Shown here one piece after another: positions 48,671 to 60,087 of a stretch of DNA of 64,000 bases. Every line of letters starts with the position of its first letter. The stretch's first letter is position 1. The notes below the pieces were generated by a model that was not told the origin of the DNA, ran no database searches, and worked only from the letters and a program-made list of their open reading frames with translations. Position numbers and translations under genes: made by a program. Origin of the DNA: Dimorphilus gyrociliatus (Eukaryota > Annelida > Polychaeta > Dinophilidae); NCBI GenBank assembly GCA_904063045.1, contig CAJFCJ010000019.1:796570-860569 (forward strand). Reading direction: 5' to 3'.

Positions 48671-49949
48671 AGTCTCTTTCGCAGCTACCGTTTTCCTGTT
48701 ACCACCTTAACGCTCTGTTTGTTTCCCTTCTCTTATTATTCTTGTTACTTACGTACTTATATACATACATGTACAAATGCGTGTAAATTTACTTAGCCAT
48801 AGAAACACACAGACATACACTCACTTCTCTCTTTCAATCATTCTATCCCTGTACTAGATATTTATTAGGATATATATGATGTGTATAGACGTCGACGAAA
48901 AAGTGACGATGATTGAATTTTTTATCGATTCGGCCTGCTTTATTGCTCTTCGGAAAAAAAACCCAAGCTGCGGCGGGCGTTTCTTTCAATTTCCAATTAC
49001 ATAATGCACAGACGTTAGTGTAAAAGTGACGTATGTAGAGAAAGGATGCAGGTGGTAACTGACGTCGAACGATTATAACTATAGTAAACGTCAGCAAAAA
49101 TAGTCGGCTTCCAACTTTTCTAATCAGCGTTCGCATTTGATCAATGGCAGTTGAGAAATGAATAATCCATAGACGCTTTACACCATTTATTTTTTTGCGA
49201 GTTGAAACTCGCATTTAAAATAATCTTTTTAACCTTACCTGTGTTGATAAGTTCGTCGTCGTCCTCCTCTTCTTCTTCTCCTTCCAGCTCACTCCTCTTC
49301 ATATCTGTCCGACGCCCAGTACATCGTCTATATAATTTGCTGGCGTCGACAGTTAGGACACCTGGCGGTGAATTTTCAAAGACCAGTCTTTTGTGCTGAT
49401 TTCGTTTTAGCTTTCGGCGTTTGAGAATCCCTTATTTCTACTTTACTTCTTTACATATTAAAAACATATATGATGATGTGCATAACGATTGTATATCAGC
49501 TTATAGAAATTTATGTGAAAAAGACATGCGCACATTTTGTTGGAGGGAAAACCTCGAACAAAAGGAATCTTAGACGAGCTCGACTCGACGGTATTGTACG
49601 TAGGTAATTACAGAGTATTTAGACGCTCTTCGAGCACGCATCTTTCTGGCCAAGCGTTTGCCCGAATGGAATAACAGAAAAATAAATGCATATACGCGAT
49701 GGACCGATATTTTTTATAATTACAAGCCGCCGGCTCTTACGGGTGGAATGGCGACATTTTCACCCGTTCGACGTCTAGCGGAGAGAAGGTCGAAGACGGT
49801 ACTAATTACGTCCGCTCATCTTCGCATTGATAATCCCATATATGCCGCGTTTGTACAGGCTTCCCACACAGATGCACAGACGCACACATACATACATGTA
49901 TATACATACAATTATATATAAATTTAAATATATATAAATCTATATATAC

Positions 49950-50070
49950 AGTATATATATATATATATGTATGTGTGTGTATGTGTGTGTGTGATATTTA
50001 TATTTATATATATATTAGTATATCTATATATCTGTCTATATATATATACAAACATATATAGATATATACA
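49950..50070. repeat. AT and GT microsatellites
   Basis: AT array followed by ATGTGTGTGTGTG and more AT units. Confidence 0.8.
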
Positions 50071-50481
50071 CAGAAGCACACGGCAACGCAATTAAAACGC
50101 AAACAAGAACGCCGCTCAATTATTGGTCGTTGGTTTCATCCTACTTTGCCCCCTCTATCTCTCTTTTCGCAAGCTTTTCAGTCTCTTTTTTATTCATTTG
50201 TCTCCCACTTTCCTTTCGCTTTCTCTTCCGTTTTATTACTTCGTTTTCCGTATGTCTGCCATTTCGTACAATTCTTATTTAAGCGCTGAGTTGCTAGTTA
50301 TAACTGGAGGCGGTACCAAATGCATTTGAAAAGGAGGAAGAAAGAAAGGGCTACGGTGACGCTCAAGTAAAGGCCGATTGGCAAAAAGAGAAGGAACAGA
50401 AACAACGTCTAATTGGAAAAGCACGCAAAAGGCAGTAGAAAAATTTCTTTTTTTACTTTTATCGACATATTTCACAAGTCA

Positions 50482-50491
50482 GCGCCATCTA
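50482..50491 (-). promoter_or_regulatory. CTCF-core-like motif (reverse strand TAGATGGCGC)
   Basis: GCGCCATCTA, located just beyond the 3' end of MED29, at the border with the Cav2 upstream region. Confidence 0.4.
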
Positions 50492-50623
50492 GTCGTAATA
50501 ATCGCCTGGGACCGTCGCATCAGCCGTTACGGTTTATTATTTATTTACGACAACGGAAAAATAATTATCAAATGTCGACTAAAGTGTAGAAGTCTATATG
50601 AGTGGATGTTGACCAGCGGATGA

Positions 50624-51218
50624 CTATGGCAAGGTTGATGCTCTAGACATCTGCAAAGCAATGTTCTGATGTTGGAGAGGTTGAGTATGCGAGAGGGAGG
50701 AAGCCGGGAAAGTCGAGTTTTTACTAATCGCTTTAGAGAATTCCACTAGTAAATCGCGAATGATCTGAATGCTCTGAATGTGAGTCTGGGTTATCGTGGT
50801 GTAGTTATTCAGGGAGACTGATTGTAGGGACTGCTGGCTTTTCTGTACATCTACCAATTCGTTCAGATTAAACGGCGCGTGACGTTGGCTGTCGGTCGCT
50901 TCCTGACACACTTCCGCCGCTAGTTTTAAATTGTACTCCAATTGATCCAGTAGGCCATAAGCATTCCCTATTTCTTTGGAAAGAGCTTGGGAGGCAGCTT
51001 GATCAGCCGGCTGTTTACAGTCCTCAGCTTTCTTATGACCCTCTATGAAATCGGCTATTTGAGTGAACAAATTCTGAAATAGGTTATATAAATATATCAC
51101 TTAATCATTTTATATTCACCGTACCACTTACCGAGATGCTTGTCTTTAATTCTGGAAGAGTAGATTTGAAAAAATGAATTGGATCAATTTCCTGATTTTG
51201 AGATGAATTTGCCGACAT
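50624..51218 (-). CDS. MED29: Mediator complex subunit 29
   Basis: Two exons, 51218-51132 and 51073-50624 (178 aa, vertebrate 200). The N-terminus (DPIHFFKSTLPELKTSIS) corresponds to the DPVQRYKMLIPQLKESL region of MED29, and the second exon to the helical core (NAYGLLDQLEYNLKLAAEVC against YALCDQLELCLRLAHEC, then ITQTHIQSIQIIRDLLVEFS). MED29 (Intersex in Drosophila) is a tail-module subunit linking activators to RNA polymerase II. The long Gln/Pro-rich N-terminal extension of vertebrates is missing. TTTATT at 50533-50538 is a minus-strand poly(A) signal. An NRF1-like site sits 150 bases upstream. Confidence 0.85.
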
Positions 51219-53088
51219 AACTGATATATTTCTAAAAACAATACAGGTCAATAGACAATGCAATAACGTAAACGATAAATCTCAATCAGCGATATTGCGG
51301 GATTATTACTTCAATATCGATATCGACGATTTATCGTATTTCGCAGTGTCCGTATAGAGCACTCCGGCGCATGCGCACTTATCAAGGACACTGTACGCTA
51401 AAAAGTTAATTCGGGACTTGTTTCCTTTTCTATTAGATCTTCTTTTAAAATCATAGTTTAGATTAAATAACACAGAAAGTTTCTTTCTTAGAAATATGAT
51501 AGTGTAAGCTTCTTAGATATTTATAATAATCTGTAACAACAAGGCGATAAGTGGATAGATTGTTAGTTACCTCCTGTTGCGATTAAATTCGTAAACAACG
51601 CACTATATCACGTAATTGTTAGGTTTATGTTATTTTGTAGTCTCTTTAGGGCTTTAGTAATTTGAACTTTCGTATAAAATATCTGTTAATTATCACGATG
51701 TTTTCAAGAACTCGTTGTAATTTTACATTCGAAGGAAATCTTAAAAGAAACTAATGAAAAAAATAGACTGAATAATAATATTAATGTTAAGCCTGTAATA
51801 ACAATTGACCAATCGCTCAATACTGCAAAAGAAGCTTATTTCAAAACATCCTCCTACAATATGATTTTTTTAGATGGCATATTGAGTAAAGAACAAGCCT
51901 AATCAGAAAAAATACTACGTGGTAGTTTCTCTCTTTGTAAGACTACCGCATTGCCTATTTCTGCATTATATCCACGTCCATTTGATTATACTAGTGAATC
52001 ACAGGAGATAAAAGACACTGCTTATAACCAATAATCTAATATCCATGAGAAAGTATGTATCTTCATGTTCTATGTAGACGTCAGGTTTATAATCTTCTTA
52101 ACTAACAAGTACCAGGGTAAAATCGCTTAAGAGAATAGTAATCCTACTTTGTATCTATGAATTCGGCTTAAACAGCCTCTATCAAAATCTTTATCAAGTC
52201 TTTATCTGTAAGGTCCATTGCAATTGCTAAAAGACAACAGGGCAATTTCTATCTTTCGTAGACTTAGTTTAGCTTTCGTATAGATTTCGGTAAATAACAT
52301 TTCCGTAAAAATGTATCAATGCTTTGCCTTCCATCCCCCATTCTCCCTCTCTCCCCTTTTCCCCAGCTCCCTTTACTTATAAAACATTAATCGTTATAAA
52401 AGTAAATATATAACTGCAAGCATATTCTCTCTGTCTATCTATCTGTCGCTTTCCCTTTACTTCTCTTTCTCTCCCACTGTCTCTTTCCCTTTGCCTCTCT
52501 TTATCACTTTATCCTCTCCTACGGCTTTTTAGGAGAACAGAAATTATTATTGGGAATAATTATTATTGGAAATAATTTCTGTTGACATTTTGCATCACTA
52601 TTAATCGTCACCAAGCTTCTTATTACTTTTCATAAAAGAGGGAAAAGCGTGTTAGGCATACGGGGTTGCGTTCTTTTTCTCCCCCCGCCCTCCTCTCCCC
52701 TTTTTTTTTGTTGTTTATTACCCTTATCCCCCCTCCCTTCTTTTCCCTTCCCTTTCTTTTTTTTCCTCTTTTATTTTCCTTTATCATAGGGTCAGTAAGT
52801 GGGCTGACGTCACCGTGAGCATTTAGTTTAATTACTTTTGCATATATAACGTTCATATTAAGTAGCGACGGGTCACGATTGTCGTGTGAGATCGTGTTGA
52901 AATGCCGACAATATTGACTTTTACTATAAACTTAGTTTAGCTGCTAAAACGCTGGTGAATAATTCATCCCGGTAGAATTAATTAGGTAATCTCATAAGCT
53001 TGTTGTATTTTTGCGACGTTTGCGAATATAGAATGAGAGATTCGTCTAAACCTGAAATGCGACGGGAATTGTTAAATATTGTTCTTTT
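51219..53088. other. 1.9 kb intergenic region
   Basis: Upstream side of MED29 and 3' side of the MSP130-like gene. It contains an NRF1-like palindrome (51366-51377), a plus-strand open frame broken by one stop (51690-52034, see findings), pyrimidine-rich DNA (52330-52520, 52670-52790) and a 13-base inverted repeat (52536-52583). Confidence 0.5.
51366..51377. promoter_or_regulatory. NRF1-like palindrome GGCGCATGCGCA
   Basis: About 150 bases upstream of the MED29 start codon. Confidence 0.55.
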
Positions 53089-55094
53089 CTAATCAGTTGA
53101 TGAATCTTCCAAGTGTGGAAAATAAACGGATGGCGTGGGAGCAAATTCTCTTTTTTCTTCCGGTAAATCATCGACTACTTGATAGCAGGAAACTGTACCG
53201 CTTGTTGTTCCACTAACGATGAGCATGGGCTTGGAATGGGGACTTTGTTCTTCCGGAATAAACCTGTTGAAAAGTGATCTTTATGCATTAATCGTCCATT
53301 AATAAATGAATCGACTGCCTACTTGATATCTTCCGGGTCGACGTCAGCAGTCGCTCGATTCTCATACAAATTCAACCACGATCGACCTTGCCCTCCAGCG
53401 TAATGAATACTTTCAAAGTTAGACGCGAGCTGACGGTCGAAAGAATAGATCAAAATCACGCCGGGCCGTTCGTTAGCGACGAACAATAGAGTCTTTTTGA
53501 ATGCCCTGCCCACGTCGACGTTCTCTGTTTCCGGCCCTTTCTTTGCAGACCTGGAACCGGCCGCGCCCTCTGGGGTTTTGTCAATGTCTTTGCCGTTAGA
53601 TCCAAGCACGTATGGAATATGCTTATGAATGTTTTTTTCAATGTCATCACCAGAATCGTATATCAATGACAAATCTGACGCCCGACGGATAGAGTAGCTT
53701 CTGGCCCCGTAGGCGTGCAGAGTTTCGTGCAGTCCATTTTCATCTAGACCGTCAATCGAACTCACTCGTAGCCGACCGATTCTCTCATCGTCATTTAGAC
53801 GCTCTCTCAGTTCATCATTTATAGCGTTTTCTGGAAAGGAGAAAAATCGAACATAATTTTTTTTTAAAAAAAAAAGGAAAGAAGAACGAAAGATAAAAAA
53901 AATCTTCTTAATTTTAAAAAAAAGAACGAGACTAAATAATTCAATGCGAAAAAAATTGTATACACACTTTCTATTAGTTCAGCAATGCTAACACCATCTG
54001 TGAAATTGAGTTTCTCGTATTCCTTCTCTTCACCTTCGTTTGCGGTCAAAATGTATTCTTTTCCTTCAAATTCGAAATATTTTATCGTATCTGGCTGATA
54101 AAGGCTATGTAATGGCAAGTCGCTTAGATGATTGCTTCCATCTAACGAAATACTCAAGTTTGACCAACTTTTGCTGCCTAATCCGTACAGCTCTAAGATT
54201 TCCGCTTTTTCCACATCCATAACCGCAACGGCATTATTTTCTTGTAGACTGATGTAAGCCGTTTTTCCGTCTTTATTCAAGGCTATATACTCAGGCTCCA
54301 AATCCTGGGCAAACGTGGAGCCATTTTTCCTATAAACCCAACGTACGCCTTTGGAAACGTAGTAATCAGCTCTGTTGTTTTAATAAAGGGTTAGTTTGAT
54401 TAAATTCTACGCTAATTATTATTTAAAGGTAATTTTCAATTTACAGATCATTAAATTTTGAGAAATTAGCTCTCTTTAGCTCGTATTGGCCACCGTCAAT
54501 TCGAACAACAGCAATGGAGCCTTCCGGATCAACAAACTGGCCATTTATTACACGCATTTCGCCTTCGACAGCAACTACTAATCTCTTACAATCAGGCGTC
54601 CACTGTAACATATCTGGGACAGCACCTACAGTTACTTCAACCGATAACGCAAGGTCACCAGTTTTAGCAATGTCATAAACAAAAACCTTTCCATCTATAG
54701 GATCCACTTTATTGTCCCATGTGACGGCCAATTTGTCGTCACACACTTCGACGTCCGTCAATTCTCCACCGGCCACACGAGTATAGTGGGTAACGGTTGG
54801 CGAGTATGGGTTGGAAATATCGATGGAATGTATTAAGTCGTTTCCTATTAGTTTGATTTTTTCGCAATGAAATTCACTTATACCCGGTGCTCTATTACGA
54901 AATTAAAACTCACCAACTGTAAAAAGCGCCTTGCTTTTGGCGTGATATGAGCTCTGCTCTGCCACGTCTCGATTATATTCGTACTTCAGGGGTTCGTAGG
55001 AATAAGGAAGGTAGATTGTCGATAATTTCTCTAATCTTATTACACCTGACACTACGCCTAATATCAGAGAAAAAATGAACACTTTGAAAGTCAT
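53089..55094 (-). CDS. MSP130-like secreted protein (choice-of-anchor I / mesenchyme-specific cell surface glycoprotein family)
   Basis: Five exons: 55094-54914, 54844-54445, 54371-53968, 53830-53323, 53263-53089 (555 aa). The start at ATG 55094 gives a clear signal peptide (MTFKVFIFSLILGVVSG); the frame is open further upstream with other ATGs. The mature protein has the beta-propeller-like repeats of this family: GGELTDVEVCDDKLAVTWDN, VPDMLQWTPDCKRLVVAVEGE, PEYIALNKDGKTAYISLQ, KEYILTANEGEEKEY and GGQGRSWLNLYENRA. MSP130 proteins are extracellular glycoproteins linked to biomineralisation in sea urchins and molluscs and have close bacterial relatives. An Arg/Lys-rich insertion (GSRSAKKGPETENVD) interrupts the fourth exon. 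Introns are 55-140 bases. No C-terminal GPI signal is obvious, so it may be soluble. Confidence 0.85.
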
Positions 55095-56002
55095 GATGCT
55101 CTTTCTTAATGCGCATTCATGACTGATTAACTCTCGCATTTTATAGTCACTAACAGCGCCCTTTAACCCCCATTCTAGCCATAAGTGAAGCACGACTAGG
55201 CTGATAATTCGTTACTGGTCATTGTGTATCTATCATAAGTGATATGAAGGACCGTTATCAATTAGAGATAGTATTCTAACTGCAGAACGGTTTAAAGTTT
55301 ATTCTGTTATATGTATACTGCAACGATCGCAACCACACATGGAAAAGAACAATAATAAACAAAGACACGATCTTGAAGCAGATAAATATACACATGCATA
55401 TATATATATAATATATAAATTACATTATTATTTATATATTAATATATATACGAATATATTTTATTTTACATATTTGAATGTTCTTAGCTACATATATATA
55501 TGTTCTGTATATATATATATATATATATTATACATATGTTGATCTGTACATGTTCAGGTGACTTTTCGTAACAAAAAAAGAGCAGACCAGTTTTTTTTGT
55601 ATGTAAATTTTGACCAATTTTCCTTAAATATTCAACACATACATATACTTATATATAGCTTTACGCACATATACACATATATATGCATATATAAATATAT
55701 ATATATTTATATATGTGCTACATATATTTATATATATATATGTGTATAAAAAAATATAACTGTATACATATTGATATAAATATATATATTTATGTACACA
55801 TAAAAATAAACATATAAATATATGTAGCACATTATGTATTCATATATTTATACATTTATAATATTGGATGTGTAGAAAGTAAGCTTATCACACAATTTCG
55901 ATTCGTGAGAAATATGAAGACTAAACCGGCGACCCAGTCGTAGGATAAACAATAAAAAAAATGCACGAAATTTTCTACGCATGTACAACATACGCATTCT
56001 CG
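55095..56002. other. AT-repeat-rich intergenic region
   Basis: Many TATATA runs and TATGTA variants (55390-55540, 55625-55860). No gene. Confidence 0.65.
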
Positions 56003-59000
56003 TCATAGTGACGCTTCGAAATGCGCCATCATATCGCTTTGCGCACTCATATCAATTTGATTTGTCATCTGCAATAAAAAATACAATAAGTAAAATGTGA
56101 CTCGAACATTTTAAATGAAGCTTACAGCTTTACGCCTCCGCCTTTCCTCTTCACGCAATTTTTCCCGATCAATTATCGCAGAATTTGACGGTGACGGAAC
56201 ATTCGAAGTGGAATTCGATTGGAGGGTGGAAGAATGGGCAACAGCTTTTTCCAAGGCCGCTTCCTCTTCAGCCTGTTTTTTCTTGTCAAGCATTTGTTTT
56301 TCTCTCTCTTTGGACAATTTTTCTTGTTGCAAGCGTCGAATCTCTTCTTGCTGCTTTTGGGCATTTTCTCTATCTTTTTTCTCTTTAAACGCTTTCTTAA
56401 ATCGACTAAAATCGTTCATTATATTAGGTTTTTTAGTATTGTCGGTTGAAGATGTCATTTTTGCAAGAGCTGCTAAACCTTTCGGCTTTCCTTCGGTTGT
56501 TGTGTCCTCATCATCGCTTTCACTGCTGCTGGATGCCATAATCGATTTATGCTGTTTTTCAACAACAGTCGGTTGTGCCAGCATGTCACTCAGAGTCGCT
56601 GATGAGGTCTTGGGGGCAATAGTTCCGTTTGATGATTCTGGTATTACAGTTTTTAACAGTTCTGTAGTAGATGTGGGTTCAACGGTTGGCTCTTTTATTG
56701 GTGGATCACGATTCACTTTATTCGGTGATATAGTGATTTTCTAAATAAAATACAATAATTCTGTACATTCCAGCTTACATTTTATTAAGTCCTATAAGAT
56801 ATCTTTTATATATGCATCTCAATTTTACAATCATCATTGTTTGAAATTAGTTACAAGTTATAGCAATTTAATAGAAATGAGTTCGATTACGGAAAAATGT
56901 TTACCTGTCCGGAAGTAGAAACGTGGACTTGGTTCTCAACTCTAGTAGACTTTTTCTTGGCGTCACCTGTGGAAATGGACAATACGCATGCACAAAGGAA
57001 ATTTAAAAAAACTCGTGTGTGTTGCGAGGTAGCGCTATGGAAAATCACGTGTACACGTTGGTTCGTCAATAAATAATTATTTTATTATTGGCTTTTCTCA
57101 AAACAAAGAAATAACACCAGATCAGTCATGTCGATCGTCTAGAAATCACATTAATAATTCTTTCACACACAATTCTAATAAAAAACTATTTACAAAACTA
57201 AACAAATTCTTTTAAAAAAAGAAACACAGTTTCAACAATGGCTATTAAGATTTTTAAAGAAAAGGCGAATAATTGAAGAATGATAAATGATATATTTACA
57301 AGAATGGGGCGGAGGGCCACGAGCGCAGACTGTGTTCCAAGGCCCGAGCTCAATGACCCCCCTTTTGCGTCCCCCCTCATCTTAACATTAAATTAATGTA
57401 AGCACGGCCTCGCAACACACTCTGCGCTCATATATCAAAATACGTCGTCATCCACCGTTAACAAAAAAATATATAGCAAACAATCTTCCCTCTTAGTAGT
57501 TTGCTTTAAAAACTTAATTTTTTTGACTAGTCTAACCTGACTCTGAATCGCTCGAGTCACTCGAGGACGACGACGAACTTCCACTGCTACTATCTGATTC
57601 TGATGAACTACTGCTGCTTTCAGTTAATCGTGAAGCTTCGGCATCTACAACAAAGTAAATAAGTAAAACAAAATGTAAAAAAGTTCTGCTAATTTACCTT
57701 TTTTGTTTGTTGATTTTTTGGTGGTAGGAATTTTGTTGTTGTCCGCAGGTGCACTATTTTCAATATCTTTCTTTTTCTCTGCCAGTTCTTTATTTTTGCC
57801 AGTCGGTTTTCGGGCTATAAAAATAATCATTTATCATATAATTCATTTACCAATTTTTTTAAAACTTACTCCATTGTTTACGAGGTTTCTTTTTCAAACA
57901 AGATAGAACATAAGCTTCCAGCTCTCTTAGAGTAGATGGCTTCAGGGTTTCGAAGTCAATTTCTATCTCATCCGGATTAGAATCGCGCAATGAGGGCTCG
58001 CGCTCTTGAATGATATGAACAACACGTCCCAGTTTATCTCCTGGTAATTTATTTATATCTAATGACAACTGCCTTTTTTCATCATAAGACATGGGCTTTG
58101 CATTATCCTCATCGTCACTGTCGAAAAGGGATGTTGCGTTCTTGTTCTTGACCTTTGAAACTGGTTGTCTTGGTTTTTTGGGCTGTCGAGGCCTCTTTAC
58201 TTTATCTTTCCTAACGCCTTTTCCACCAGCACCTGTACCCGGTTTAGTTTCGGTTTGGGATGCCGATGGTAAGGAATTCATTAATGGCGTCATTGCCACT
58301 GTATTTGTATTCACCGTACTGGAAGGAACCGATGCTATGGGTGGCGCAGGTAACCCTGGGGTTGGATGGACGGCTGGAGTGGCAGATGAGGTAGGAATTG
58401 GCGTTAAGAATGAAACATCAGAGTGAATAGGTTTACGAGCTTTAGATCCTTCTTTAAAAGAAGTATTTGGACGCTTCTTGCCATTTTTGCGACGTTTCTT
58501 TTTCTCTCTACTTGTATTTACCATCTTAATCACCTGTTCGCTTAGCTGTCGTAATTGTTCAGCCATGGCAACTAATTTCTTGGCCCTCTCTTCCTCCTCT
58601 TGTTCTGAATCGGAGGAACCCGTACTGAGTTCCGAATTTGATACGTTTGTTACACTGGGTGCTATACTTTCTGTATCTGTTGGAACTTCTTCAGGCATCT
58701 TAGAAAACTTCGCCTCAAAAACATCCTGCAGTTTGTGTCCCATCACGGCCACTTCGCTGGCCTGTGGATTATATCTATAACAATTATGAAATACTAAGCG
58801 GACGTCTTCTGCGAATTCTTGAGCATTAGCATATTCTCGGTTCTCTAGCTTCGTCTTGATAGTTCCCAAGTCCATAGGTTTCTTTATGATGTCGTGGTAA
58901 TCGTGTAAGCCCAGTAATTTAGCGTCAACTGGTTTGTAGAACGGCCAGCCGTATGCAGAATGCTTTTTCGAAAATAGCTCTTTTACGACGCCTTGACAGA

Positions 59001-60087
59001 ACTTTAATTGTTCACTTAATTTTTCTCGTTTATACTTGGATGAGTGCTGAGCTTGATCGTCTGGGAGATCTTTTCTGGGACGCTTGATTGGTCTCGTGCT
59101 TTCTCTTCGCGTGCCCCCAACGGGACCAGGAGCGATAGAACGGGGGTCTGGATCGTTGAGTTTATCGAAATTCGGATCGAAAATTGATTCGTCCGGCTTT
59201 CGTTTTAATGATCTTGGACAAGGTGTATTAGTACTATCGACATCTATCGGTGTTGTCGTAGGAGTGGGAGCTTGTGCTGGAGGAGGTTGCACAGGAATAG
59301 GAGCCGGAGGTGGAATCTGTGGCACTGGTACGGGCGTTGAAGGCAAACTGTCAGGTGCTTGACCGTTAACAGCGGTGCTAATCACCCCTGATGGAACTGG
59401 TAGGGGGAGTGGGTTTTTAACCACGGAATTTTTCGAAGACGGTTTCTTTCTTTTATGCTGCACTGGCAACTCTACTTCTTCATTTGGCATCTGTGCTATT
59501 TTACTTAAGAATAGTTTTTCTAAAGTTTGTGCCATAACTGTAATATCTTCTCCTGGTTTATTATACACATAACAATTAGTGAACATTCTGTTGAAGTCCT
59601 CGATGCAATCTTTTGCTGAATGGTAGTAGTTCGTCTCCAACCGTCGCTTGATAGTTCCCAAGTCCATCGGCACTCGTATTATCTTATGATAGTCCTGAAA
59701 GTAGCATCGAAAATACAAAAAATAAACTGAACACGTCCTAATAAACAAAATAAAGCTCACAGGCAATTTGAGTTTACTGGCGTCAACGGGCTGATGGAAA
59801 GGCCAAGCAAATTGGTGTTTCCATACAGCCTTCATAACTGTTTTGAGCAAGTATTGAAGTTGATTCGTCAAACGTCCAGGAGTTCGATTTGTCTGTTGAG
59901 ATGAAGCACCTACATCCGTCAACGGAGATGAGTTCGAACGATCTGGGGCACGATTCGCCGAGGCAGTTGCTGACCCGGGATCAGTAACAGGTGAGGGATT
60001 TGAGTGAAAGGGTGTCGCATCAGCCTCACTTTTGACGTTTATTCCAACCGGACTAGCGCCGTTAGTATTTCCGTCTACAGGATCCAT
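56003..60087 (-). CDS. BET-family bromodomain protein (BRD2/3/4, fs(1)h type)
   Basis: Seven exons: 60087-59761, 59694-57870, 57814-57698, 57644-57537, 56966-56905, 56740-56126, 56068-56003 (1039 aa). Bromodomain 1 spans about 72-178 ([48 protein letters not shown]; acetyl-lysine Asn about 154). Bromodomain 2 spans about 335-443 ([28 protein letters not shown]). The ET domain is at about 645-717 ([20 protein letters not shown]). A Ser-rich SEED-like acidic exon follows (57644-57537). A charged coiled region comes next, and the end is [17 protein letters not shown], corresponding to the P-TEFb-binding C-terminal motif of long BRD4. BET proteins read acetylated histones and stimulate transcription elongation. 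The first intron (66 bases) has no stop and a length divisible by three. Confidence 0.95.
57321..57429. repeat. GC-rich inverted repeat in a BET intron
   Basis: Arms 57321-57344 and 57406-57429 are reverse complements at 21 of 24 positions (outer arm GAGCGCAGA and inner AGGCC perfect), separated by 61 bases. It lies in the 570-base intron between the Ser-rich exon and the next one and is far more GC-rich than its surroundings. Confidence 0.7.

Larger units (their letters stand above)
46194..50623. other. 4.4 kb region upstream of Cav2
   Basis: No convincing coding gene on either strand. GC content is higher than in other intergenic stretches. It contains a 24-base perfect palindrome (46328-46351), CTCF-core-like sites (48252-48261, 50482-50491), CT repeats (48510-48670) and AT/GT repeats (49950-50070). 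It probably holds the Cav2 promoter and 5' UTR exons; the sequence right before the Cav2 ATG (TATATACAG|G) looks like a splice acceptor. Confidence 0.5.

Noticed and set aside
48421-48672. Ser/Leu/Phe-rich 83-codon frame
   Set aside because: Produced by a CT microsatellite.
52536-52583. 13-base inverted repeat AACAGAAATTATT around a 22-base spacer
   Set aside because: Short and AT-rich, expected by chance in this composition.
54890-54913. 24-base intron in the MSP130-like gene
   Set aside because: An acceptor at 54846-54845 gives a normal 69-base intron and a better family match (VGND...IHSIDISNP), so the ultra-short intron is not needed.
56115-56744. 209-codon plus frame opposite BET exon 6
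   Set aside because: Antisense shadow of the charged BET exon; the minus frame matches the family and splices in phase.
58091-59572. Several plus-strand frames opposite the BET exon 2
   Set aside because: Antisense shadows of the bromodomain coding exon.
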